A stretch of DNA of 64,000 bases from Bacteroidaceae bacterium (GTDB lineage: Bacteria; Bacteroidota; Bacteroidia; Bacteroidales; Bacteroidaceae). Positions 41,609-50,406 of this stretch are shown one piece after another (the first letter of the stretch is position 1; each line of letters starts with the position of its first letter). The notes beneath the pieces are model-generated. The model was not told the DNA's origin. It worked only from the letters and a program-made list of their open reading frames with translations, and searched no databases. The position numbers were made by a program, and so were the translations under genes. Where the stretch lies: contig JAFRTL010000016.1 of the NCBI GenBank assembly GCA_017427065.1, forward strand, positions 62,001 to 126,000, in the 5' to 3' direction.

Positions 41609-42691
41609 TTAGCAATTCACCTGATGCAACAGACCATAACCATTGGTCATGTGGGCACGGCGATAGAGAATTTCGTCGAGTGTCTTCTGATCACCGATGG
41701 CAGGCAGATCATGCTTCCAAGTGTCGTTAAGCATATTCCATGCAGCATTGGAAGCGATGGCAGAATCGCGCAACTTAGGAAGTTGTGGGTGCAATTTACC
41801 ATCTCTAATACTGTCGGCAAATAGATCAATCAAAATGTCGATGTTCTTGGAACCAAAAGGTTTTTCGATACGTTCAGTGCGATTGACACCACGTAATTCA
41901 ATCACTGCAGTATGAAAATCGTGGGTCATGCGCACAATACCCTTTGTCCCAATAATATCTGTATAGGAATTATGCGTTTGGTCCTTGGAAAGCTGTCCGT
42001 AGACGAAACCTTGAGTAATGTCATATACCACGCCATTTTCAAAAGTTCCGTGAGCCTGAACCCACCAAGGATCCTTATAGTTCCACATACGTATGCCCTG
42101 TGCATTCCAGGTTTTGAATTCACTTTCTGCATACCAGCGGGTGATGTCCACATAGTGCATACCACAATCATGGAAGCAAGGACCTTCGGCTTCGTGCCCC
42201 TCACTAGGAGCCAAACCTGGCGTCATGTGGCAGATACGTATGATAGCCAACTCACCAAGTTCTCCGTCCTTGATGAACTGTTTCATCTGATGGTGGTACC
42301 ATGAATTGCGCAGATAGAGGTTGACTGTAGCCAGACGGTCGGATTTTTCCACCATATTCACTACCTTCCATTCATTCTCTACTGTATCAGCCACAGGTTT
42401 CTCTGAAATGATGTGTTTACCATGAGCCAACGCTTTTTCCACATGTTTTAAACGAGAATCTGCTAAAGCGGTAAGGGTGACAACTTGAATTTCTGGATCG
42501 TTGAAGACAATGTCTTCATCTGAAACGACTTTAGCGTTTGGAGCAAGCTTTCTTGCCAGTTCTCGTGAACCTTCGTACACATCACAAATGTAAACTACTT
42601 CCCATTTGGGGCTTTTTAGCATCTCTTTCAGATAGAATCTGCCCATACGACCAAATCCTATAATGGCGGCTTTAATCACGGTATTTTCCAT
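41609..42691 (-). CDS. Gfo/Idh/MocA-family oxidoreductase
   Basis: A 360-residue NAD(P)-dependent sugar or inositol oxidoreductase. The N-terminal Rossmann motif is AAIIGFGRMGRFYLKEM, and the family lysine is in ISEKPVADTVENEWKVV. His and Asp of the active site lie in CFHDCGMHYVDITRWY. No Tat or Sec signal is seen, so it acts in the cytoplasm. It is followed in the same operon by a DUF1080 protein with an export signal, so the two might act on either side of the inner membrane or the oxidoreductase may complete a salvage step. Substrate unknown. Confidence 0.88.
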   Translation of the reverse strand: MENTVIKAAIIGFGRMGRFYLKEMLKSPKWEVVYICDVYEGSRELARKLAPNAKVVSDEDIVFNDPEIQVVTLTALADSRLKHVEKALAHGKHIISEKPVADTVENEWKVVNMVEKSDRLATVNLYLRNSWYHHQMKQFIKDGELGELAIIRICHMTPGLAPSEGHEAEGPCFHDCGMHYVDITRWYAESEFKTWNAQGIRMWNYKDPWWVQAHGTFENGVVYDITQGFVYGQLSKDQTHNSYTDIIGTKGIVRMTHDFHTAVIELRGVNRTERIEKPFGSKNIDILIDLFADSIRDGKLHPQLPKLRDSAIASNAAWNMLNDTWKHDLPAIGDQKTLDEILYRRAHMTNGYGLLHQVNC

Positions 42692-42746
42692 TATTTTTTA
42701 ATATGTTGTTTTATCATTTTACGACTGAATCCTATTTTCAGTGATA

Positions 42747-42754
42747 CAAAGATA
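42747..42754 (-). promoter_or_regulatory. -7 promoter element of the Gfo/Idh-DUF1080 operon
   Basis: The minus strand reads TATCTTTG, 56 bases before the start. A TTTG at 42777-42780 is 22 bases away, slightly beyond the usual spacing. Confidence 0.5.
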
Positions 42755-42892
42755 ATGAAGAATACCGAAACAATTACAAATAAATATCTTTATGTAGGAC
42801 TAATTTTTTTATAATATGTTAATTAATAGTATATTATAGAAAACGCATAATGTAAAAAATGTAGAAATATTGGATGTACTTTTAGCCATTTT

Positions 42893-44542
42893 TCAGGTTT
42901 GAGAAGAGCCTATCTTCATCACTTGCTCATCTAAATTATCTATCTCATCTTTTGCTTTGTTGCGCATCTTTGTCTTATAGTTATAGATGGTACTTACGGA
43001 ACAATGCAGGAAGTTGGCTATTTGCTCACTATCAGTGAAACCTAGACGCAGCAGAGCAAAGATGCGGAGTTCTTTGTTCAATAGTACTCCCGGTTTCAGC
43101 GTAATTCTTTCTTCCTCGCGAAGCAGGGCATTCATATCATCTACAAAGGTCGGGTAAAGACGAAGGAAGATGGTGTCGAAATGGTGATAGAGTTCTTCCA
43201 GCTCATCGTCGATGATGGCTGTGGATTTCAGTTTCTTCACCAACTCATCCTGCTTTTTGTTCATTGCTAGTCGGTAAAGTGATTTTTGGTAATCACCAAT
43301 TTTGTCGATATAGCCTGAACAGATATTGAAGAATTGGGCAATGTATTGTTCTTTAAGTGTATTAAAACGAGATAATTCTTCATTATTATTGTTTAGCTGT
43401 TCGTTGGCTTGACTAAGGGCAAGGTTTAGTTTTTGAAGTTTCTCATTGCTTTCTGATAAATCCTTACGGATGCGCATAATCTTACGGAGCTGCTGTACGA
43501 TATAAACCACAGAAATGACGAGACACACAGAAATAATACCCAGTAAGATTAGGATTAATTGAAGTCGTTCTCTTACTTGTTGTTCGTAAATCTGATAAGC
43601 TTCATTTACTGTCGAGTAGAATTCTGACACCTGATTCACTCTGAATTGAATTCCTGCTGTAATTGCATCCTCGAACGATGATTGTGCGTAGCGGAAAGCA
43701 CTACTTACATCTCCTTCGCGGTAGCAGATTAGAGAAAGTGAATAAAGGGACTGAGTCTCACGGATAGAATTACGAATATCCGCAATAGCCGAACGTATAT
43801 ATAATTCCTTTTGTTCCTCGATTCTCTGATTCATGCTCTCTTGGGAAGCAACAAGGTTGGCTGCTATGGCATACTCTGGAGATCCTACAGGAACGCTGGC
43901 CATCAACTTTCGTAATTCAATGTCGCGTTTTGCAGGATTGGGTTCCCTTTGGGCTTTGGTGGAGCGATAGTCATAAGAGAGGGTATCGTTATAATTCCGA
44001 TACAACGAGTCCATATAAGCTTGATAAAGCAGCTCTTGTGGACGGTTGGAAGTGTACATGTAATAGTTCAGTAGTCGGCTGCGAGCATAGAAATATAGCT
44101 CGCGCATCTCCTTAGGTAAATCGGAAGATTGGTACTGACTTAATAGCTCTTCCGCCTGCCAGAACATTCCATGCATCGCGTATAGTATGGATAGCTCAAA
44201 CTCAGAGCGGTAACGCAACAGTGGCTTATCCATGGCAATAGCCATTTCCAAACTCTTGCTAGCATAATTGATGGCAGAATCTACGACAAACTTACGATAT
44301 TCATTGTAAAGTTTCGTATAAACATCATACTTGTGTTGTAACGAAGTATCGGGAGAGATAAGTTCTTGTTGGATTTGGTTGATACGTTGTCTTTTCTGCT
44401 CCACGAAAAGGCGCTTATGCGATATCTCTGTGTTCAGCGAGTCGAAAAGCTGTTTTAGATTATTGGTGGCATAAGAGGACGAAATCATCAGCCCCCCCAT
44501 GAAGAGGGTGACAAAGAATCTGAGTAATACGGTCTTTTTCAT
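42893..44542 (-). CDS. DUF6377 membrane-anchored regulator-like protein
   Basis: A 549-residue protein of a Bacteroidetes family resembling one-component sensors. It has a signal peptide (LLRFFVTLFMGGLMISSSYA), then about 300 residues of helical, TPR-like periplasmic domain. A transmembrane helix lies near 325-348 (LILILLGIISVCLVISVVYI), followed by a coiled coil (LSESNEKLQKLNLALSQANE) and a C-terminal LuxR-type helix-turn-helix (LGFTDSEQIANFLHCSVSTI). The start is ATG at 44542; the longer frame starts with TTG. It follows rseP by 22 bases, the last gene of the tsaB-to-rseP run, so it may respond to envelope state. Confidence 0.8.
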   Translation of the reverse strand: MKKTVLLRFFVTLFMGGLMISSSYATNNLKQLFDSLNTEISHKRLFVEQKRQRINQIQQELISPDTSLQHKYDVYTKLYNEYRKFVVDSAINYASKSLEMAIAMDKPLLRYRSEFELSILYAMHGMFWQAEELLSQYQSSDLPKEMRELYFYARSRLLNYYMYTSNRPQELLYQAYMDSLYRNYNDTLSYDYRSTKAQREPNPAKRDIELRKLMASVPVGSPEYAIAANLVASQESMNQRIEEQKELYIRSAIADIRNSIRETQSLYSLSLICYREGDVSSAFRYAQSSFEDAITAGIQFRVNQVSEFYSTVNEAYQIYEQQVRERLQLILILLGIISVCLVISVVYIVQQLRKIMRIRKDLSESNEKLQKLNLALSQANEQLNNNNEELSRFNTLKEQYIAQFFNICSGYIDKIGDYQKSLYRLAMNKKQDELVKKLKSTAIIDDELEELYHHFDTIFLRLYPTFVDDMNALLREEERITLKPGVLLNKELRIFALLRLGFTDSEQIANFLHCSVSTIYNYKTKMRNKAKDEIDNLDEQVMKIGSSQT

Positions 44543-44564
44543 GGCCTCGTCCTCCAATTATCAA

Positions 44565-45899
44565 TTAGAACAGAAATCTTAGAATATCGTTGAAGTTGGC
44601 CCAAATAAGCAGAGCGAACAAGATAGCCATACCCACAATTTGGGCACGTTCCATAAACTTATCGCTAGGCTTGCGACGGGCAATTATTTCATACAAAAGG
44701 AAGAGCACATGCCCTCCATCTAAAGCTGGGATAGGGAGGATGTTCATAAATGCCAGAATAATGCTCAGGAAAGCTGTCATCATCCAGAACTGGTGCCAAT
44801 CCCAAGTAGATGGGAATATGCTGCCAATGGTACCGAAACCACCCAACTGCTTTACACCTTCTTTAGAGAACACATATTTCAATTGATTGACGTATCCAGT
44901 CAGTGTATTCACTCCTAAAGAGATACCGGCAGGAATAGCTTCAAAGAAGCCGTAGCTTTGATTAACCATAGGCATCAGGCGATTCGCATCGAGCGTTGCC
45001 ATGACACCCATTTGATAGTTTTCATCAGTGGTCAGTGTTGTGGTATATTCCACTCCACGACGGACATAACTAAGTAACACATCATGATTTGTATCATGAT
45101 TTTCCATACGCTTTGCCATTTCTTCTCGGAAATCGAAATAGGCGATAGACTTTCCATCCATCTTGATAATGCTATCGCCTGCTATTAATCCTGCTAAAGC
45201 CGCAGGTTTGTCAGCCATAACACTGTCAATCACAAACGGATAACGGAAATCAGCAAATCTTACACTATCTGCCAATACACGGTTCATCAAGTCGTCTGGC
45301 ATCGTCAGCGTTTTCTCCACTCCTTCTCTCAAGACCGTTACCTCTTTGGCATCCATAATGGCAGTGAGCATATCTGTTCCCATACGGGTGAGAGGTTTGC
45401 CATCGGCAGAAAGGAGTACATCGCCATCCACAAAACCTGCATAATGGGCAGTTTCATTGAAATCCATACCCAATGGTGCTTTCTGCAAGTCGATATAGCT
45501 ATCTCCCCAAGTAAAGAGGATCGCAGCATAAATGAATAAAGCCAACAGGAAATTGAAGAGAACCCCACCAATCATGATGAACAGACGCTGCCAGGCAGGT
45601 TTGGCTCTAAATTCCCAAGGCTGAACTTCTTCATTGAGTTTAGAAGCATCCTGTGTCTCGTCAATCATACCTGCAATCTGGGTATAACCGCCAAGAGGCA
45701 GCCATCCAATAGCATATTCCGTTTCACTGTTCTTTGGCTTATATTTAAATAAGGTGAACCAAGGATCGAAGAAAATGCAAAACTTGGTCACGCGCGTTTT
45801 GAAAATACGCGCAAAAAGAAAATGTCCGTATTCATGGATGAGTACCAAAATGGAGAGGCTCATCATCAGTTGTATCGCTTTAATCCAAAAAGTGTCCAT
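44565..45899 (-). CDS. rseP: RIP metalloprotease RseP (site-2 protease, M50)
   Basis: An intramembrane zinc protease that releases regulators by cutting membrane anchors, classically anti-sigma factors. The 444-residue protein has HEYGH at residues 22-26 in the first helix, a C-terminal metal ligand motif NILPIPALDGGH, and a PDZ region with GLIAGDSIIKMDGKS. It overlaps dxr by one base. The ECF/anti-sigma pair at 19.4-20.4 kb would be one possible client; that is speculation. Confidence 0.94.
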   Translation of the reverse strand: MDTFWIKAIQLMMSLSILVLIHEYGHFLFARIFKTRVTKFCIFFDPWFTLFKYKPKNSETEYAIGWLPLGGYTQIAGMIDETQDASKLNEEVQPWEFRAKPAWQRLFIMIGGVLFNFLLALFIYAAILFTWGDSYIDLQKAPLGMDFNETAHYAGFVDGDVLLSADGKPLTRMGTDMLTAIMDAKEVTVLREGVEKTLTMPDDLMNRVLADSVRFADFRYPFVIDSVMADKPAALAGLIAGDSIIKMDGKSIAYFDFREEMAKRMENHDTNHDVLLSYVRRGVEYTTTLTTDENYQMGVMATLDANRLMPMVNQSYGFFEAIPAGISLGVNTLTGYVNQLKYVFSKEGVKQLGGFGTIGSIFPSTWDWHQFWMMTAFLSIILAFMNILPIPALDGGHVLFLLYEIIARRKPSDKFMERAQIVGMAILFALLIWANFNDILRFLF

Positions 45900-47059
45900 T
45901 ATCTATTTGTTTTAATCAAATCTTTAGCTATTTCTCTGGCTTCACGGTCAGTTGCCATGTAGTCGTCGAACGTTGGTTTATGTATAAATGAAGCTTTCTG
46001 CATGGTTTGCTCTATGACATCACTCATTCCCAAGAATGAAACTTCGTCATGTAGGAAAGCGGCATTGGCAATCTCATTGGCGGCATTAATGATGCAAGGC
46101 ATATTTCCTCCCTCACTGATGGCTTCAAATGCTAATGCCAAATTGCGAAACTTCTCCGTATCTGGATGCTCGAAAGTCAGCTGGGTACAAAGGTCGAAAT
46201 CAATCCTTGGAAAATCAGATTTAAGTCGGTCGGGATAGCTGAAGGCATACTGGATAGGGATACGCATATCCGGCATACCCAACTGTGCTTTAATGGCTCC
46301 ATCTTCAAACTGCACGGCAGAATGAATAATGCTTTGTGGGTGTACCAGAACCTCTATCTGCTCAGGTTTCACACCGAAAAGCCAGCGTGCTTCCATCACT
46401 TCAAATCCTTTATTCATCATTGACGCAGAATCAATGGTAATTTTGGCTCCCATGCTCCAGTTTGGGTGTTTCAGTGCCTGTTCTTTGGTCACAGTTGCCA
46501 ACTGCTCCTTTGTGAATTTACGGAAAGGACCGCCTGAGGCTGTCAGTAAGATCTTCTCGATAGGATTTCCTAACTCACCTACTAAACATTGGAAGATTGC
46601 CGAGTGCTCTGAGTCAACAGGTAGGATGGGGACATTATTCTCAGCAGCCAAAGCGTCAATAAGTTCACCAGCCACTACAAGTGTTTCCTTGTTAGCAAGA
46701 GCGATAGGCTTGTGTGCTTTAATGGCACTGATGGTAGGCCTTAATCCTGCGAAACCAACTAAAGCTGTCAGTACAATGTCTACAGGGTCTTCCGCAACTA
46801 CTTGACAGAGGGCTTCCGCTCCGCAATAAACTTTAATCGGAAGGTCGGCCAAAGCTTCTTGCAACTTAGGATAGTGTTGTTCATTGGCAATGACCACTGC
46901 TTCGGGCTTATATTTTCGAGCCTGTTCTATCAACTTGTCCACTTGATTATTGGCCGTCAGAACATAAGCTTCATAAAGTTCGCTATGCTTTTCAATGACT
47001 TCCAAAGCTTGAGTGCCGATAGAACCAGTAGAACCTAATATGGCTATTCTTTTCTTCAT
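45899..47059 (-). CDS. dxr: 1-deoxy-D-xylulose-5-phosphate reductoisomerase
   Basis: Dxr (IspC) converts DXP to MEP with NADPH and divalent metal in the isoprenoid pathway, upstream of the polyprenyl chains used by MenA. The 386-residue protein has the N-terminal ILGSTGSIGTQALEV nucleotide motif, LANKETLVVAG, VDSEHSAIFQCL with acidic metal ligands, and the flexible-loop segment ASGGPFR. It is intact, in an operon that also holds rimM, murA and rseP. Confidence 0.96.
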   Translation of the reverse strand: MKKRIAILGSTGSIGTQALEVIEKHSELYEAYVLTANNQVDKLIEQARKYKPEAVVIANEQHYPKLQEALADLPIKVYCGAEALCQVVAEDPVDIVLTALVGFAGLRPTISAIKAHKPIALANKETLVVAGELIDALAAENNVPILPVDSEHSAIFQCLVGELGNPIEKILLTASGGPFRKFTKEQLATVTKEQALKHPNWSMGAKITIDSASMMNKGFEVMEARWLFGVKPEQIEVLVHPQSIIHSAVQFEDGAIKAQLGMPDMRIPIQYAFSYPDRLKSDFPRIDFDLCTQLTFEHPDTEKFRNLALAFEAISEGGNMPCIINAANEIANAAFLHDEVSFLGMSDVIEQTMQKASFIHKPTFDDYMATDREAREIAKDLIKTNR

Positions 47060-47068
47060 TTTTTGTTC

Positions 47069-47626
47069 TTAATATACTTCGTCATTTGCTTTACTTGGGT
47101 CGTTGAGAGTCAACAAACCTTCTGGGAGGTCCATGACGAGGTGTCTTTTTTCTCTATCTATACTTACGATGAAAGATTCTTGTGCTGGAATCATCAATTC
47201 CTTGTCAGCAGTCTCTATAATAAATAAGGTGTTCAGTGTACTATTATCTACATGGGTGATGCGTCCTAGTTGTCCGACCTTGATGTCTTCCACGGTACAT
47301 CCCCTAAAGAAAAGCCAACTGAGTTCCTCATCTGGAGCAGGGATACGTTCAACCAGTTTAGCATAAACGTCTATTCCCGTCAACTTTCGGGCTTGGTCTT
47401 CTGAATCTATACCTTCCAGTTTAAGCAACATGGTTGTGTCAGAGCGGAAGCGGTATTCTTCAACGTAGAATGGAACCAGGATACCGTCAAGCATACAGAA
47501 GATGAATTCCAGTTCTTCTTCTTCAGCCATAAAGGCATCATCGGTGATGGTGAACTGTAGTTCTCCCTTTGTACCGTGTGGCTTGTTTATTTTTCCAACC
47601 AGATATACCTCTTCTTCCCTGATCAT
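47069..47626 (-). CDS. rimM: 16S rRNA processing protein RimM
   Basis: RimM assists maturation of the 30S head. The 185-residue protein has an N-terminal beta-barrel (VYLVGKINKPHGTKGELQF) and a PRC-barrel C-terminal domain (LSWLFFRGCTVED; AQESFIVSIDREKRHLVMDL ends the domain). The gene lies one base after murA and ten bases before dxr. The other usual rimM partners (rplS, trmD) are not here, a common arrangement in Bacteroidetes. Confidence 0.94.
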   Translation of the reverse strand: MIREEEVYLVGKINKPHGTKGELQFTITDDAFMAEEEELEFIFCMLDGILVPFYVEEYRFRSDTTMLLKLEGIDSEDQARKLTGIDVYAKLVERIPAPDEELSWLFFRGCTVEDIKVGQLGRITHVDNSTLNTLFIIETADKELMIPAQESFIVSIDREKRHLVMDLPEGLLTLNDPSKANDEVY

Positions 47627-47627
47627 C

Positions 47628-48932
47628 TTACATTCTTGTTATACGTGCACCGATAGCGTTCAGACGACCTTCGATGTTCTGATAGCCTCGGTCTATTTGC
47701 TCGATGTTATGGATATGGCTGATTCCGTCAGCGCTCATAGCTGCAATCAGTAGGGCAATACCTGCTCTGATATCTGGAGACGTCATCTTGCCTCCACGAA
47801 GACGGAATTTGCGGTCGTGTCCAATCACAACAGCGCGGTGAGGATCACATAAGATTATCTGCGCGCCCATATCGATGAGTTTATCCACGAAGAACAGTCG
47901 GCTTTCAAACATCTTCTGATGAATCAGTACGCTGCCTTTTGCTTGGGTAGCCACTACGAGAATCACACTAAGCAAGTCGGGTGTCAGTCCTGGCCATGGT
48001 GCGTCGGCAATCGTCATAATGGAACCATCCATAAACGATTCTATTTGATAATGCTTCTGTGCTGGAACAATGATGTCATCTCCCTTCTGTTCTAGTTGGA
48101 TACCTAATCTTCTGAAACTTTCTGGAATGATTCCCAAATTTTCCTGAGATACATTTTTGATGGTAATTTCACTTTGTGTCATGGCTGCCATGCCTATGAA
48201 ACTACCCACTTCAATCATATCTGGCAATACGGTATGTACGGTACCATGCAACTCTTTGACGCCTTCAATGCGTAGAAGGTTGGAAGCAATGCCTGAAATC
48301 TTGGCTCCCATGGCATTGAGCATTCGGCACAGTTGCTGTACGTAAGGCTCGCATGCAGCATTATAAATGGTCGTGACTCCTTCAGCCATTACAGCAGCCA
48401 TTACGATGTTTGCTGTACCAGTGACAGAGGCCTCATCGAGCAACATCGAAGTACCAACTAATTTCGGAGCCGTTATTTCATAGATCTGACGTTCCTCTAT
48501 ATAGTTGAAACTTGCTCCCAGTTTTTGAATGCCGATGAAATGGGTATCTAATCTTCTTCGACCAATTTTATCTCCTCCAGGCTTAGCGATTATGGCTTTC
48601 CCGAAGCGAGCAATCAGTGGTCCCACCAGCATGACTGAACCTCGTAGTGAAGTACATCTCTTAATGAACGTGTCGCTGTTCAAATAGGTCAGATCCACAT
48701 CATCGGCTTGGAAACTATAGTCGTTGAGCCCCTTCTTTGTCACTTTTACACCCATATCCCTCATTAGTTGGATGAGGTTGTTCACATCCAAGATATCGGG
48801 AACATTGTTCACTGTGACTTCCTCTGCGGTCAGTAAGGTTCCACAGATAATTTCCAGTACTTCGTTCTTTGCACCTTGTGGATGAATCTCTCCGTGCAGG
48901 CGATGTCCGCCTTCAATGACAAATGAAGCCAT
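47628..48932 (-). CDS. murA: UDP-N-acetylglucosamine 1-carboxyvinyltransferase
   Basis: MurA transfers enolpyruvate from PEP to UDP-GlcNAc, the first committed step of peptidoglycan synthesis. From the ATG at 48932 the protein has 434 residues, starting ASFVIEGGHRLHGEIHPQGAKNE. The usual active-site Cys position is in the loop after RGSVMLVGPL, but I cannot verify a Cys there by eye. The longer frame (to 49037) would run into the DUF4290 gene, which ends 4 bases upstream of 48932, so the shorter start is right. Confidence 0.94.
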   Translation of the reverse strand: MASFVIEGGHRLHGEIHPQGAKNEVLEIICGTLLTAEEVTVNNVPDILDVNNLIQLMRDMGVKVTKKGLNDYSFQADDVDLTYLNSDTFIKRCTSLRGSVMLVGPLIARFGKAIIAKPGGDKIGRRRLDTHFIGIQKLGASFNYIEERQIYEITAPKLVGTSMLLDEASVTGTANIVMAAVMAEGVTTIYNAACEPYVQQLCRMLNAMGAKISGIASNLLRIEGVKELHGTVHTVLPDMIEVGSFIGMAAMTQSEITIKNVSQENLGIIPESFRRLGIQLEQKGDDIIVPAQKHYQIESFMDGSIMTIADAPWPGLTPDLLSVILVVATQAKGSVLIHQKMFESRLFFVDKLIDMGAQIILCDPHRAVVIGHDRKFRLRGGKMTSPDIRAGIALLIAAMSADGISHIHNIEQIDRGYQNIEGRLNAIGARITRM

Positions 48933-48936
48933 AATT

Positions 48937-49587
48937 TTAGAATTTACGTTTGTTATTATTCCGATTATTCTGTTGTTTGCCGTTTTGACTGTTGCTTTGT
49001 GGATTGGCAGGAGTCTTAGGTTTACAGTAAGCATCAATACGGTCGGCCATCAGTTCTTTAAGGTCGTCTGTCAGTTCCAATTTCCCTTGAGAAAGTTCGC
49101 GCAAATCGTCGGCCACCTTTTGATCGTCCATACTGTCTTTGTTCCATGCCATAAAATCCTTCCTCATATGGTTACAAATCAATGCCACCAGATTGTCCTT
49201 CTCATTACCTTCTTCCATATTGCTAGCCACACCGATCAGTTTCTCCAACATCTGACCATAATGACGATATCGCATTTTATGGTTAGAGTAGGGGATTTGA
49301 TTTGGTTTCACATTCAAATCATCTTTTTTCACTATCTCGAAAGGATAATCGATATCTAACTTATAGTCGGACATGATGGCCAAATGATCCCAAAGTTTAT
49401 GTTTAAATTCGGGAACGTCACGATAGTGTGGAAACATGTTTCCCATAATGTCAATAATGGTATTAGCACACCACTGACGTTCTTCCCTGTCTTCAATGGT
49501 AATGGCATAATCAACCATATTCTGTATGCTTCTTCCATATTCAGGAAGCGCCATTTTCTTTTGTTGGGTATTATATTTTAAAGTCAT
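48937..49587 (-). CDS. DUF4290 protein
   Basis: A 216-residue cytoplasmic protein of the Bacteroidetes-specific DUF4290 family. It is mostly helical, with MALPEYGRSIQNMVDYAI near the N-terminus and a disordered Asn/Gln/Lys-rich tail (SQNGKQQNNRNNNKRKF). The conserved order DUF4290-murA-rimM-dxr-rseP suggests an essential but unknown role near cell-wall or ribosome synthesis. The start is ATG at 49587; the longer frame begins with TTG and overlaps tsaB. Confidence 0.88.
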   Translation of the reverse strand: MTLKYNTQQKKMALPEYGRSIQNMVDYAITIEDREERQWCANTIIDIMGNMFPHYRDVPEFKHKLWDHLAIMSDYKLDIDYPFEIVKKDDLNVKPNQIPYSNHKMRYRHYGQMLEKLIGVASNMEEGNEKDNLVALICNHMRKDFMAWNKDSMDDQKVADDLRELSQGKLELTDDLKELMADRIDAYCKPKTPANPQSNSQNGKQQNNRNNNKRKF

Positions 49588-49588
49588 C

Positions 49589-50284
49589 TTAAATAAGTTT
49601 TTTCGGAGTTGTTGCAATAAATTCCTTTAGGTAAAATGGCTCAAAGTAAGCGACATCCTTAAAATCTTCCCTTGCGATGGCTTGTTCAGCCAGAGGCGCC
49701 ATCATAGTGGCTAAAGGCAGGATGTTATCAATAAAATGAGCGTTGGGATGCGTTAATTTGGCCTTACATTTTTCTGCCCCATTGCCAAAGAAATATACCG
49801 GTCCTTGTTCCAGGAATTCTTCATAAGTGTGTTCATCAACGATATCGGCTCGGGTAGGGCGGATTTCTTTCAACGCACGGTTATATACCGCAGCATAGAC
49901 CTCCATACGACGTGCATCAATCATCGGACAAAGCAATGCTTCATCGGGCAATTCGTCATGATACAGCAACACAGGCACACTGAGCACTTTCAGCGTTTCA
50001 AGTCCAATCAAAGGAACATTTTTGGCATAACAGATCCCTTTTGCCATAGACACACCGATACGTAGGCCTGTATAAGATCCAGGACCACAGCTAACTGCAA
50101 CGGCATCGAGCGGAATTGCATGATTGTCGGTAAAGGAAAGTGCTTCATCCACAAAAACCCCTAAATCCACCGAAGCGTTTGAGGGTCCCTGTTTGTTGGT
50201 TTTTTCGAATATGTTGCTACCATCTTGGCTTACAGCTACACTGGTTGCCTGAGTAGAAGTTTCAATATGGAGTATACACGACAT
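49589..50284 (-). CDS. tsaB: tRNA threonylcarbamoyladenosine biosynthesis protein TsaB
   Basis: TsaB is the scaffold partner of TsaD in the enzyme complex making t6A37 of tRNA. The 231-residue protein has the ASKHA fold with ILHIETSTQATSVAV at the start and AVSCGPGSYTGLRIGVSMAKG near residue 63-83. It is the first gene of a seven-gene minus-strand run reaching DUF6377. Its promoter is divergent from yicC. Confidence 0.93.
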   Translation of the reverse strand: MSCILHIETSTQATSVAVSQDGSNIFEKTNKQGPSNASVDLGVFVDEALSFTDNHAIPLDAVAVSCGPGSYTGLRIGVSMAKGICYAKNVPLIGLETLKVLSVPVLLYHDELPDEALLCPMIDARRMEVYAAVYNRALKEIRPTRADIVDEHTYEEFLEQGPVYFFGNGAEKCKAKLTHPNAHFIDNILPLATMMAPLAEQAIAREDFKDVAYFEPFYLKEFIATTPKKLI

Positions 50285-50317
50285 AATATCCTGCTAGAAC
50301 TATACTTTTTTATTGCG

Positions 50318-50325
50318 CAAATTTA
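50318..50325 (-). promoter_or_regulatory. -7 promoter element of the tsaB-murA-rseP run
   Basis: The minus strand reads TAAATTTG, matching TAnnTTTG, 34 bases before the tsaB start. The -33 box is unclear. Confidence 0.5.
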
Positions 50326-50357
50326 CGGCATTATTTTTACTTATTAAAATATTAGCG

Positions 50358-50365
50358 TATTTTTG
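50358..50365 (+). promoter_or_regulatory. -7 promoter element of the yicC-gmk-nadD run
   Basis: TATTTTTG matches TAnnTTTG, 42 bases before the yicC start. It is back to back with the tsaB promoter, 33 bases away. Confidence 0.5.
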
Positions 50366-50406
50366 CAACAGAAAATAAACATTCATTGAAGAAATTTGCA
50401 TAAAGA

